From the NCBI RefSeq assembly GCF_003732485.1, contig NZ_MOAK01000092.1, positions 180,382-236,940 on the forward strand: a stretch of 56,559 bases of DNA. The letters are read 5' to 3'. The notes under the pieces were generated by a model. That model made no database searches. It was not told where the DNA came from and worked only from the letters and a program-made list of their open reading frames with translations. Source of the DNA: Pseudomonas protegens. GTDB lineage: Bacteria; Pseudomonadota; Gammaproteobacteria; Pseudomonadales; Pseudomonadaceae. Positions 14,463-23,188 of this stretch are shown piece by piece. The position numbers were made by a program, and so were the translations under genes. Numbering within the stretch: the stretch's first letter is position 1; every line of letters starts with the position of its first letter.

Positions 14463-16114
14463 GCCTGCCGGCATCCTGGCGGGAAGTCGGACTGCTGGAT
14501 GTCTGTGAGCTCAATCCACGCACCAAGCGTCCGCCCCCTGAAACCCCAGTGAGTTTCTTTCCCAGGAGCCTGCTCGATGACCTGAATGGGCAGAACCCCG
14601 GCCCCAGTCTTCTTGCCTACGGCGAGACCCCTCGTCAGGGCGTGCTATTTCAGAATGGGGATGTATTGATCGCAACCCGTGGCCGAGACGTCATGCAGGC
14701 GACCATCATCTCCGGTCTGGTCACTGAGCTTGGCCTGGCTCAACACTTTCTGGCCCTGCGTGCCGGCCCTCAGGTACTCCCTGCCTACCTATTGCATTTT
14801 ATTCAGCAGCCTTGGCTCCGGCAGGCGGCTCTGGGCACCAACAGAGGTACGCAGAGCCAACTGAGCATTCCGCTCAGCTTTTTCCAGAACCTGGCCATTC
14901 CTGTACCGCCGCTGGAAGAGCAGGAATACCTTGTGCAGTTGCTGCAAAAAGCTTCTCTGACGCCTTACCAGGACGCTCTGGACAGGGTCATTGATCTATC
15001 CGACGCCCTGGCGTTGGAGCTGCTGGTTTCCGGAGAAACGGTCCAGGCCTGGCCCTGGGTCAAGCTATCGGCCCATGTTGAGTTCAATCCCCCCAGACTC
15101 AGTCCCGGAGAAAACCACGCGCCTGCCCGGGCAGATCTGTTCACCCTGCAAGGCATTGACCCCGTCACCGGCCAGGGACAGCCGCAGCGGCTCAAGCTCG
15201 AAGAGCTGGGTCCATCCTGTGTTGAAGTCCAGGCCAATGATGTTCTGTTTAACCTCACTCGGGGTACGAGGTCGCGGGGTACCGCCTTCGTCGTCCCTTC
15301 AGATGAATCCGCAACTCCTTTTGCTTCGGCAGCCTTCCAGGTGCTGCGCCCCGGCGCTGCAGTTCTGCCCGAGTACCTGGCCTGTTTCATGCGGTTGTCG
15401 TGGCTGCGCCAGCATCTGCCCGTTACCACACGGGACCGCATTCCCGGGCGAATTTCCCGCTCCTTCTTCGAGCGCCTGGAGTTGCCACTGCCCCCGCTGG
15501 AACGGCAACAGTTCATCGTCAACCTGCTGCGTGAAGTGCCCCTCAAGCGCATTAACGATGCGCTGGAAACGGCCCGGCGGCTTGGCGAGGCCATGCTGAC
15601 GGAGGCTTTCACTTCCAGTCTTTCAGCTAAATGGCGAGCTCAAGAGCAAACCCGGAGCATTGCAAGGCCACGTCCGCTGCACGTCGCACATCCTGCGCTG
15701 CCCGAAGCTCCCGAGCCGGTCGGGACTGTCTCGCGCAGTGCGCGGGCGACTGTTGCCACCCAGCTTTCGGGCTTCCAGTCACGGGTCTGGGAGGCCTTGA
15801 ACAAACTGCCGTTGCCCTTGCTGATCGATGATCAGGATGCCGTCGAAGCCTTTTGCCTCAACCTGGGATCTGTGCAACATGAATCGGGGGTATCGACGGT
15901 GTCCGTGTTCCGTACCCTGGAGCAAATCGCAGCACTGGGGCTGATCCGTAAAATGAGCATTCCGGGAGGAGCAGGCAGCTCCACCGAAGGCGAGTTCATG
16001 ACCGCGTTCAGGGTCTATCGGATCAGCGACTCGGGGCGCGTCGAGGAAGACAGCGCCATGCAGGATGCAAAGCGCTTTCGCGACAGCATCAGCCGTTCGA
16101 ACAAGGGGCAATAA
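14459..16114 (+). CDS. HsdS-like specificity subunit with two target-recognition domains and a C-terminal extension
   Basis: 551 residues. Two half-subunits are visible, each ending in the conserved region before the spacer helix: IPVPPLEEQ at 147-155 and LPLPPLERQ at 342-350. TRD1 is about 1-150 and TRD2 about 195-345, with helical spacers after each. Such proteins read a bipartite DNA sequence for a type I methyltransferase. Beyond about residue 390 there is a proline-rich linker and a winged-helix-like segment (438-505, FQSRVWEALNKL ... FRTLEQIAALGLIRK) not found in ordinary HsdS. The stop TAA is followed at once by the ATPase ATG. The extension may contact the ATPase/HNH pair. Confidence 0.85.
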   Translation: MSLPASWREVGLLDVCELNPRTKRPPPETPVSFFPRSLLDDLNGQNPGPSLLAYGETPRQGVLFQNGDVLIATRGRDVMQATIISGLVTELGLAQHFLALRAGPQVLPAYLLHFIQQPWLRQAALGTNRGTQSQLSIPLSFFQNLAIPVPPLEEQEYLVQLLQKASLTPYQDALDRVIDLSDALALELLVSGETVQAWPWVKLSAHVEFNPPRLSPGENHAPARADLFTLQGIDPVTGQGQPQRLKLEELGPSCVEVQANDVLFNLTRGTRSRGTAFVVPSDESATPFASAAFQVLRPGAAVLPEYLACFMRLSWLRQHLPVTTRDRIPGRISRSFFERLELPLPPLERQQFIVNLLREVPLKRINDALETARRLGEAMLTEAFTSSLSAKWRAQEQTRSIARPRPLHVAHPALPEAPEPVGTVSRSARATVATQLSGFQSRVWEALNKLPLPLLIDDQDAVEAFCLNLGSVQHESGVSTVSVFRTLEQIAALGLIRKMSIPGGAGSSTEGEFMTAFRVYRISDSGRVEEDSAMQDAKRFRDSISRSNKGQ

Positions 16115-17989
16115 ATGCGTTTGCGTTATTTGAATCTGAACCTCTACGCCCCCCTGAGCCAGCTCAAGGTGTGTTTCGCCCAGGACGCCCCCTGGGAAGC
16201 CTTGATCCAGGACCAGGCACAACCCTGCGCCATCCACTTCGTGGTGGGCCTCAATGGCAGTGGTAAAAGCCATTTGCTGCGCGCCATCGCATCGATCTAT
16301 ATCGCACTGGCCGATGGCCGACTGCCAGGCTTCGCCTTCACCCTCGTCTATGAACTGGGCGCGGTCGGCAATGGCAATTTACGCAGCGTGGTTTTCAAGA
16401 GTGCTGGAACTGCGGTATCCACTAGCCTGTGGCTGGCTGAGGGCGCGCCCATCGCAAAGAACGCAGACAGCGCGGATTTCGAAGCGCTCATCGAGCAACT
16501 GGGCACAGAGCAATTGCCGCAGTTCATGCCGCGAATCAAGGAAGGGGCTTACCCGCAAGCCGTGACGGACCTGCTGCCCAGGGTGCTGGCCTACACCTCC
16601 GGCTCCTGGAGGGCGTGGCAGGATATCTGGCGACCGCCGCTGGAGCAGGCGGCTAGCGCCTTGCGCTTCAAGAGCGATGAGCAATATCCGTTTGAACTGG
16701 AACGCCCCGTTGGCTGGACCTATCAAGATGAGGCGTCACTGGGTGGCAGCGAACCTGCTTCGCAGGGGCAGTCTTCCCTGCCCCACAGCACCGACGACGC
16801 CAGCGACCAGCTCAACCGTCCCATCCTGCTCAGCGACGGTCGCCCGGATGCAGCCTTGCTGGCCGTGGTCCTGCAGGACCTGATGCTGCAACGCCAGCCG
16901 CCACAGAATGATCGGGGGCTGGCCGGCCTGTTCGAAAAGGCCGGCTGGCATCGATTGGTCAGTGTGCGCTTGCGAGTGGACCTGGAGCGGGCCCTGGCTG
17001 CCCCCCGGGCCTTGCAGAGCAAAATGCACGACCTGATGCTGGTGGCCGGCGAGGTGCTGGCCCAACCCGACCCCGCCAATCGCCTGCGGGTGCTGCACTT
17101 TGATGTGGGTGCCCCGCTGCCGGCCTTGGGCAATAACCGGTACCTGAACCCGCAACTGCAGCAGGCAACGACTCAGGAACAGGCCCTGACCCTGATGCTG
17201 GGCGAATCCGGCCAGAGTGCCTTCAGCCGCTTCAACGAACTGTCGCGCTGGCTGGCTGTAGGCCTGATCGACGGCATCGAAATGTCGTTGCGGCGCAACG
17301 AAAAGCCCGAGGACGAGTTCGCCAGCGACAGCGGGGTCATGAGCTACGCAGACCTTTCCGATGGCGAACAGATGGTGCTACGGCGCTGGGCGCTGTTCCA
17401 CCTGCTGGCGGGCCAGCAAGATGCCCTGCTGCTGCTCGACGAGCCGGAAACTCACTTCAACGATGCCTGGAAACGCGAAATCGTCAGCAATATCGAGCGG
17501 GCCATGGGCGAGGACGCCAACAGCGTGCTGATCGCCAGCCATTCGGCCATCGTGCTGTCGGATGTGTTCGATGAAGAAATCATCTTTATCAAGAAGGGAG
17601 CGGACGGCAGTTCTTCAGCCAATCAGGTCGGCACCCGCACCTTCGCCACCGATCCCGGGGCGCTGATGATGAATCTGTTTCACACGCAAGACAGCATCGG
17701 CAGCCGAGCACAGCAGCGTATCGAGGCCTTTCTCGAGCATGTTGAGCAGGTGCAGGTACCCACTGCCCAGCAGATCAGGCAGCTCAAGGCGGTGATCAAT
17801 CGGCTTGGCACCGGTTTCTATCGCTCCGAACTGCGCGCCCGGCTCAACCACTGGGAGCAGACCGAAGACACTCGCACCCTGAATGCCTTGATCGAGCAGG
17901 TGAAATCGGATGATTTGAAAGCCGATCTGCATGGCTTGATCGACAAGCTCCAGGCCAGCCGCAACGCTCGGGGCGATACCGATGCTTAA
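16115..17989 (+). CDS. ABC/SMC-like ATPase (PtuA-like, AAA_21 type)
   Basis: 624 residues. Walker A GLNGSGKS is at 45-52, an ABC-like signature LSDGEQ near 413, Walker B LLLLDEPETHF with Asp442-Glu443, and an ASHSAIVLSDVF switch region after it. This is the RecF/SMC-like arrangement of AAA_21 proteins such as PtuA of Septu, OLD nucleases and retron effectors. No TOPRIM domain follows; the tail is helical. It starts directly at the HsdS stop and overlaps the HNH gene by 8 bp. In Septu the ATPase partners an HNH nuclease; the same pairing is seen here. Confidence 0.87.
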   Translation: MRLRYLNLNLYAPLSQLKVCFAQDAPWEALIQDQAQPCAIHFVVGLNGSGKSHLLRAIASIYIALADGRLPGFAFTLVYELGAVGNGNLRSVVFKSAGTAVSTSLWLAEGAPIAKNADSADFEALIEQLGTEQLPQFMPRIKEGAYPQAVTDLLPRVLAYTSGSWRAWQDIWRPPLEQAASALRFKSDEQYPFELERPVGWTYQDEASLGGSEPASQGQSSLPHSTDDASDQLNRPILLSDGRPDAALLAVVLQDLMLQRQPPQNDRGLAGLFEKAGWHRLVSVRLRVDLERALAAPRALQSKMHDLMLVAGEVLAQPDPANRLRVLHFDVGAPLPALGNNRYLNPQLQQATTQEQALTLMLGESGQSAFSRFNELSRWLAVGLIDGIEMSLRRNEKPEDEFASDSGVMSYADLSDGEQMVLRRWALFHLLAGQQDALLLLDEPETHFNDAWKREIVSNIERAMGEDANSVLIASHSAIVLSDVFDEEIIFIKKGADGSSSANQVGTRTFATDPGALMMNLFHTQDSIGSRAQQRIEAFLEHVEQVQVPTAQQIRQLKAVINRLGTGFYRSELRARLNHWEQTEDTRTLNALIEQVKSDDLKADLHGLIDKLQASRNARGDTDA

Positions 17990-19121
17990 ACCCATCGAGC
18001 CTGTCGACTGCTCCGACGCCTTGAGGGCGTGCCAGAACATGATGCAGGTGTTCGCCCTGTGGTTGTGCCAGCCTACGACCCGGGCAGCACAACTGACGGC
18101 TGCCGACTTGCAGACACTGTCCCTCAGCCCGGAAGAAAGCCGTTGGCTGTGGGGCTTTCTGAACAAGAAACTCAATCGCCACAAGCTTCTGGAGCGGGCC
18201 GCCCATCTGGCCGAACTCACTGACGCGCAGAAAGACCGCTTGCGTGACTGGATCAATGCAACCAGCCGGATCGGCCGCTACTTCGAGGCAGCGCCCATCG
18301 CTTCGGCGATGCCAGTGGGTTACCCCTTCGCTGGCGACCCGGACGCCAAAGCCCACCAAAAAAACCTCCAGGACCTGATGGAGGCTTTCTACAACAAGGG
18401 GCTTAAAGACGGCCTGCCCTACCTTGCCGACGGTACCCCGACTGGTGAGCGCAGCTTGCTCCTGAAGTACCAGCACTTTTGCGACAGCTTTCTTGCGCTG
18501 CACAAGGGCGACAAGGACCAGGACGCCCGGCATGTCTGTGTGATGTGCGGTGGAGAGTTGCGCAATGTCGAGGTCGACCATTGGATACCCAAGAGCGCCT
18601 ACCCCTTGCTGGCGGTGTGTGCGGAGAATCTGGTCCCCATCTGCGGCGAGTGCAATGGACCACAGAACAAGGCTGCACATCCCGTGCACAGCAGCGGCTC
18701 CTTTGAGGAGTGGTTCCATCCCTACAGGCGTAATCCCGCCGGCACACTCAAGCTGGAGTTCAACGTCAAGAAGCTCGGTGTCATGCTCAAGAGCACCCGC
18801 GCCGCCGACGTGCAACGAGTCCGCAATCTGAACAGGCTCCTGCACCTGGAAGATCGCTGGACCCGAGAGCTCAAGGGCGAGAACCGCAAGCTGTACAAAT
18901 CCATCCTGACCCGGCAGCGAAAAAACGATGCCCCAACGTCGCTCCAAAGCCTCTATCAACAGGTGCAGGACTGGACCGACGGGCTCAGTGAAACCGAACC
19001 CAACTATGAAGTGCACCAGGCCTTGGCCAAGGCCCTGGGTGACCCTCGGCGAATTGCCGCCTGGAAGCGCGACCTGGACGATGCCTGGAAGGAGGACCGC
19101 AAAAAGACCCTCACAACTTGA
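17982..19121 (+). CDS. HNH endonuclease (PtuB-like effector)
   Basis: 379 residues. The nuclease lies at about 184-235. Zinc cysteines are C186-x2-C189 and C221-x2-C224, the catalytic D199-H200 follows EV, and N216 and a later CN...NK complete the HNH core. The first 180 residues are helical and unassigned; the tail (240-379) is basic and helical. PtuB proteins are usually shorter, so the N-terminal extension is notable. It is the last gene of the four-gene operon and translationally coupled to the ATPase. It is the likely DNA- or RNA-cutting effector, with ATPase control as in Septu. The substrate is unproven. Confidence 0.87.
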   Translation: MLKPIEPVDCSDALRACQNMMQVFALWLCQPTTRAAQLTAADLQTLSLSPEESRWLWGFLNKKLNRHKLLERAAHLAELTDAQKDRLRDWINATSRIGRYFEAAPIASAMPVGYPFAGDPDAKAHQKNLQDLMEAFYNKGLKDGLPYLADGTPTGERSLLLKYQHFCDSFLALHKGDKDQDARHVCVMCGGELRNVEVDHWIPKSAYPLLAVCAENLVPICGECNGPQNKAAHPVHSSGSFEEWFHPYRRNPAGTLKLEFNVKKLGVMLKSTRAADVQRVRNLNRLLHLEDRWTRELKGENRKLYKSILTRQRKNDAPTSLQSLYQQVQDWTDGLSETEPNYEVHQALAKALGDPRRIAAWKRDLDDAWKEDRKKTLTT

Positions 19122-19180
19122 ACTTCAGTCGGCACCCACTCATCCTTGCGAACCTTTTTCCCCTCGAACAAGAGATCCCC

Positions 19181-19561
19181 ATGGCCCACCCAGACCTCGT
19201 CTTCACCCCCGACCCGGACGCCGATTCCATCTCCTCCGACGTCGCCGCGTTCAACGGCATCCTGGTCTCGACCCAGATCCCGACCCGCGCCGATGGCAGC
19301 CTGGAACTGGGGGACATCACCCTGCAAAGCGAATGCACCCTGCAGGCGCTGAAAGTGGCCCTGGAGCGGGCCGGCAGTTCCATGGACCGGGTCATGCACC
19401 TGACCATCTACCTCACCGACATGGCCGACCGCGCCGCGTTCAATCAGGTCTACCAGCGCTTCTTCGTCAAGCCATGGCCGGTACGCGCCGCCGTTGGTGT
19501 GGCCGCTCTGGCGGTGGAAGGCATGCGTGTGGAAGTCACGGCGATGGCCGCCAAGGCCTGA
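19181..19561 (+). CDS. RidA/YjgF family imine deaminase-like protein
   Basis: 126 residues from the ATG at 19181. It has the RidA fold signature: SECTLQALKVALERAGSSMDRVMHLTIYL, then the VRAAVGVAAL arginine segment and a final VEVTAMA strand. RidA enzymes hydrolyse reactive enamine/imine intermediates. The protein is the normal length. An in-frame extension upstream to 19118 lacks sense as coding sequence. It is separated by 59 nt from the HNH gene and is probably not part of the defence operon. It lies in front of rlhA, divided by a stem-loop. Confidence 0.88.
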   Translation: MAHPDLVFTPDPDADSISSDVAAFNGILVSTQIPTRADGSLELGDITLQSECTLQALKVALERAGSSMDRVMHLTIYLTDMADRAAFNQVYQRFFVKPWPVRAAVGVAALAVEGMRVEVTAMAAKA

Positions 19562-19577
19562 TCCGTCGACGCTATCC

Positions 19578-19607
19578 GGTGGCCGCGCACCCGGCGCGGC
19601 CGCCACC
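19578..19607. other. Strong GC stem-loop between ridA-family gene and rlhA
   Basis: GGTGGCCGCGC (19578-19588) pairs with GCGCGGCCGCCACC (19594-19607), with a 5-nt loop and a 3-nt bulge. There is no U-tract, so it is a weak terminator candidate or an attenuating structure. A TACAAT -10-like box follows at 19644-19649, upstream of rlhA. Confidence 0.4.
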
Positions 19608-19685
19608 TGGCAGGACACGGGTGCCGGGCAAGCGTTTCGCCGCTACAATGCGCGCCTTGACCCTGATAAGCCTGACTAAAAAAAC

Positions 19686-21686
19686 ATGTCCTTGCCCAAA
19701 CATCACCTGGAACTGCTCAGCCCCGCTCGCGACGTCGCCATCGCCCGCGAAGCCATCCTGCATGGCGCCGACGCGGTGTACATCGGTGGCCCGAGCTTCG
19801 GCGCCCGTCACAACGCCAGCAACGAGGTGGGCGAGATCGCCCAGTTGGTGGAATTCGCCCGCCGCTATCACGCCCGGGTGTTCACCACCCTCAACACCAT
19901 CCTCCACGACAACGAACTGGAGCCGGCGCGCAAGCTGATCCACCAGTTGTACGACGCCGGTGTCGATGCGTTGATCGTCCAGGACCTGGGAGTGATGGAG
20001 CTGGATATTCCGCCCATCGAGCTGCACGCCAGTACCCAGACCGATATCCGCACCCTGGAGCGGGCCAGGTTCCTCGACCAGGCCGGTTTCTCGCAGTTGG
20101 TACTGGCCCGTGAACTGAACCTGAAGGAAATCAGCGCCATTGCCGCCGAAACCGACGCGGCCATCGAGTTCTTCATTCACGGCGCCTTGTGCGTGGCCTT
20201 TTCCGGCCAGTGCAATATCTCCCACGCCCAGACCGGTCGCAGCGCCAACCGTGGCGACTGCTCCCAGGCCTGCCGCCTGCCCTACACCCTGAAAGACGAG
20301 CACGGCGGTGTGATCGCCTACGAGAAGCACCTGCTGTCGATGAAGGACAACAACCAGAGCGCCAACATCCGCGCCCTGGTGGAAGCCGGCGTGCGCTCGT
20401 TCAAGATCGAGGGACGCTACAAGGACATGGCCTATGTGAAGAACATCACGGCCTACTACCGTCAGCGCCTGGACGACGTTCTCGAAGACCGTCCGGATCT
20501 GGCCCGCGCTTCCAGCGGCCGCACCGCGCACTTCTTCGTCCCCGATCCGGACAAGACCTTCCACCGTGGCAGCACCGACTACTTCGTCAGCGAGCGCAAG
20601 ATCGACATCGGCGCCTTCGATTCACCGACCTTTACCGGGCTGCCTGTGGGCACCGTGGAAAAGGTCGGCAAGCGCGACCTGCAAGTGGTGACCTTCGAGC
20701 CGCTGTCCAACGGCGACGGCCTCAACCTGCTGGTCAAGCGCGAAGTGGTGGGGTTCCGCGCCAACATTGCCGAAGCCCGTGGCGAATTCGAAGAAGACGG
20801 CGAGAAACGCTACCGCTATCGGGTCGAGCCCAACGAGATGCCCGAAGCCCTGCAGCGCCTGCGTCCGAACCATCCGCTGAGCCGCAACCTCGACCACAAC
20901 TGGCAGCAGGCCCTGACCCGCACTTCCGCCGAGCGGCGCATTGGCCTGTCCTGGCTGGCCCGTCTGCGCGAAGAGCGTCTGGAGCTGACCGCCACCAGCG
21001 AAGAAGGCATCAGCGCCAGCGTCGCCCTGGACGGCCCGTTCGGCGTGGCCAACAAGCCGGAGCAGGCCCTTGGCCAACTGCAGGACCTGCTGGGGCAACT
21101 GGGCACCACCCTCTACCACGCCACTGACATCAAGCTGGATGCGCCCCAGGCGTACTTCATCCCCAACTCCCAGCTCAAGGCCCTGCGCCGGGAAGTCATC
21201 GAAGCTCTGGACACGGCCCGCGTCGCCGCTCATCCACGGGGCGGGCGCAAGGCCGAAAGCAACCCGCCGCCGGTGTACCCGGAGTCGCACCTGTCGTTCC
21301 TGGCCAACGTGTACAACCAGAAGGCCCGGGACTTCTACCACCGCCACGGCGTGCAACTGATCGATGCCGCGTTCGAGGCCCACGAAGAGCACGGCGACGT
21401 GCCGGTGATGATCACCAAGCACTGCCTGCGCTTCTCCTTCAACCTGTGCCCCAAGCAGGCCAAGGGCGTGACCGGCGTGCGCACCAAGGTGGCACCGATG
21501 CAACTGGTGCACGGTGACGAGGTGCTGACCCTGAAGTTCGATTGCAAACCCTGCGAGATGCACGTGGTGGGCAAAATCAAGGGCCATATCCTCGACCTGC
21601 CGCTGCCGGGCAGCGCCGCCGAATCCGTCGTCGGCCATATCAGTCCCGAAGACCTGCTCAAGACAATTCACCGCGCGCCGCACTGA
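19686..21686 (+). CDS. rlhA: 23S rRNA 5-hydroxycytidine synthase family protein (peptidase U32 family, RlhA/YdcP)
   Basis: 666 residues, close to the length of E. coli RlhA (YdcP), which hydroxylates C2501 of 23S rRNA using a prephenate-dependent mechanism. The N-terminal U32 barrel begins ELLSPARDVAIAREAILHGADAVYIGGPSFGAR. The cysteine cluster FSGQCNISHAQTGRSANRGDCSQACRLPY and later C-terminal CKPC likely bind an Fe-S cluster or the zinc-like site of the family. A DUF3656-type middle region (about 380-460) separates it from the shorter TrhP/YegQ paralogues. Assignment to RlhA over TrhP rests on this length and domain. No start other than 19686 fits. Confidence 0.85.
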   Translation: MSLPKHHLELLSPARDVAIAREAILHGADAVYIGGPSFGARHNASNEVGEIAQLVEFARRYHARVFTTLNTILHDNELEPARKLIHQLYDAGVDALIVQDLGVMELDIPPIELHASTQTDIRTLERARFLDQAGFSQLVLARELNLKEISAIAAETDAAIEFFIHGALCVAFSGQCNISHAQTGRSANRGDCSQACRLPYTLKDEHGGVIAYEKHLLSMKDNNQSANIRALVEAGVRSFKIEGRYKDMAYVKNITAYYRQRLDDVLEDRPDLARASSGRTAHFFVPDPDKTFHRGSTDYFVSERKIDIGAFDSPTFTGLPVGTVEKVGKRDLQVVTFEPLSNGDGLNLLVKREVVGFRANIAEARGEFEEDGEKRYRYRVEPNEMPEALQRLRPNHPLSRNLDHNWQQALTRTSAERRIGLSWLARLREERLELTATSEEGISASVALDGPFGVANKPEQALGQLQDLLGQLGTTLYHATDIKLDAPQAYFIPNSQLKALRREVIEALDTARVAAHPRGGRKAESNPPPVYPESHLSFLANVYNQKARDFYHRHGVQLIDAAFEAHEEHGDVPVMITKHCLRFSFNLCPKQAKGVTGVRTKVAPMQLVHGDEVLTLKFDCKPCEMHVVGKIKGHILDLPLPGSAAESVVGHISPEDLLKTIHRAPH

Positions 21687-21692
21687 GTGAAC

Positions 21693-21726
21693 GGCTGGCG
21701 CGGTGCCTGTATCACCGCGCCCAGCC
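21693..21726. terminator. Possible bidirectional stem-loop between rlhA and the fimbrial operon
   Basis: GGCTGGCGCGGTG (21693-21705) pairs with CACCGCGCCCAGCC (21713-21726), with one bulged C and a 7-nt loop. It lies between convergent genes. No clear U-tract is present, so termination is possible but not certain. Confidence 0.4.
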
Positions 21727-21775
21727 AGTACCGGCAGGAACAGCAGATCAACCTTCTGGCCCGGCGGACTCAGAG

Positions 21776-22621
21776 TCAGTTAATAGTAAATCGTAGTACC
21801 GCGACGCCGGTGTAGGTTCCGGAAGAGAGCGTTCCGGCTCCTTGGTCATCGAGTTTCACGCTCCACTGTGTACTGTTCCCATAGGGGCCTGCGGTCATCT
21901 GGTATGCTGTCGCGCCGTTAACTCTCAATATACCCTTTAGCCTAGGGTTTCCGGAAAAGCTCACCGTTTGCTGATTATTCTGGCCGACAGCGGTGAGGGT
22001 GCCTGATGCGGTAGAGCTGCATCGTACCGTTACGGTACTAGTCTTGGTTACCCCTTGTATCGCAGTCGAGTCCAGGGTGCCCAAGTCTATCGATTGTGCG
22101 CTAACGTCACAGGACGGGATGGGTGGGGGCATGGGGACACCGCCGACTGTCATATTGCCTTGGTAGGTGGTCACCGAATCTCTGTCAAAATACTCCACGT
22201 ATACGTGGGTGTCCTCGAAGCTTGTCGGCGGACGGCCCGATGAGAGTATGAGCTGCGGCAATCCTTTTTTCAGGTATTCGTTTACCACCCATACGTCAAT
22301 ATTAGGATCATACAAGAAGCCGTTACTGCTATAGACCCATCCCGGCCCCCTCACCACAACCCGCATAGAGGGGTCGGTCCATTTTTGGGGCGCCGAGTAT
22401 CTGCTCAGCCTCGATACTTCGTATATATCAGTGTACAAGTTGGCGGTAAGCCCATTCGCACTGAGTTTCAGCTCTGCCGCTTCGGCTTTAACGCCTACGG
22501 CCAAGGTTAATGTCGCAATGCACGCCATGCGTAAGCGTATGCTCCATCCAGGGGACGGGCGCCAGGCCGTTCCAGTACCGGCGAGTCTCAATAGCCCTTG
22601 GCCCTCTAATCGAGTCAACAT
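21776..22621 (-). CDS. Fimbrial adhesin or minor subunit, last gene of the fimbrial operon
   Basis: 281 residues if started at the ATG complement at 22619-22621; a TTG or an ATG a few codons upstream would overlap the previous gene. A hydrophobic signal-like segment (MACIATLTLAVGVKAEA) ends near residue 47, giving an unusually long leader. The N-terminal half (about 50-180) is unlike a pilin. The C-terminal half (about 180-281) has the pilin-like CDVSAQSIDLG opening, CSS cysteine and a last alternating strand VAVLRFTIN. That two-domain plan fits a tip adhesin with a receptor-binding domain plus pilin domain. The ligand is unknown. Confidence 0.7.
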   Translation of the reverse strand: MLTRLEGQGLLRLAGTGTAWRPSPGWSIRLRMACIATLTLAVGVKAEAAELKLSANGLTANLYTDIYEVSRLSRYSAPQKWTDPSMRVVVRGPGWVYSSNGFLYDPNIDVWVVNEYLKKGLPQLILSSGRPPTSFEDTHVYVEYFDRDSVTTYQGNMTVGGVPMPPPIPSCDVSAQSIDLGTLDSTAIQGVTKTSTVTVRCSSTASGTLTAVGQNNQQTVSFSGNPRLKGILRVNGATAYQMTAGPYGNSTQWSVKLDDQGAGTLSSGTYTGVAVLRFTIN

Positions 22622-22637
22622 CTCGTTTGTTGGTCCT

Positions 22638-23174
22638 TTAGTCATATTCAAGACTGAACGTCGCCACAGCGCTGAACGGTCCTTTCTCGATGCTCTTATT
22701 TGCTATTGCCTTCGGCTCGCCCTGCACATAGGCCTTGAGCTCGATCAGACTGCTTCCGGCCGTCAGCGGATACCCCGCTACGCCCTTGTTCAGTGGCAAT
22801 GCCTGCCCCTGAGATGTCTCGAAGCCGATGGCAATACCGGATGCCTGGCTGCCCTCATTCAAGGCCAGCAGCCCCGGCAGCACGGGGCTTTCAATACCAC
22901 TGAAGGCAACTTTCACACTTTTGCCGAGACTGAGGTCGCATCCTGTCAGGCGTATTTGAAACGACTGCCCACGGGTGCGCTTGTTCAGATACAGGTATTT
23001 GTCGATTACCGTGCCAAACTCCAGCGCAATGGATTCTGCGCCCGGAGGAATCACACAAGGCTCCGCCACCAGAACGCCATGAAAACGCATATTGTCCGCG
23101 CCGTGGGCGGACAGGCTCAGCAGCACCCCCGCCAGGCCACACCATACAGCGCGACGAGCGTCGTATCCTCGCAT
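22638..23174 (-). CDS. Fimbrial minor subunit (pilin family)
   Basis: 178 residues with a signal peptide (about residues 1-25, ending AHGA). It is followed by CVIPPGAESIALEFG, the usual pilin opening with the first cysteine of the disulphide; the second cysteine is in LTGCDLSLG. The final segment AVATFSLEYD is the alternating last strand that docks with the chaperone. An AAGGAAGG ribosome-binding site precedes the ATG. It lies between the adhesin-like gene and the next subunit with 14-16 nt gaps, so one operon is certain. The exact shaft position is unknown. Confidence 0.82.
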   Translation of the reverse strand: MRGYDARRAVWCGLAGVLLSLSAHGADNMRFHGVLVAEPCVIPPGAESIALEFGTVIDKYLYLNKRTRGQSFQIRLTGCDLSLGKSVKVAFSGIESPVLPGLLALNEGSQASGIAIGFETSQGQALPLNKGVAGYPLTAGSSLIELKAYVQGEPKAIANKSIEKGPFSAVATFSLEYD

Positions 23175-23188
23175 CGGTACGCCTTCCT

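Noticed and set aside
16736..17155. Minus-strand frames opposite the ATPase gene
   Set aside because: Shadow of the Walker-containing ATPase gene; no independent support.
12459..19121. Complete type I restriction-modification system
   Set aside because: No HsdR (DEAD helicase/translocase) gene is present. The third and fourth genes are an ABC/SMC ATPase and an HNH nuclease.
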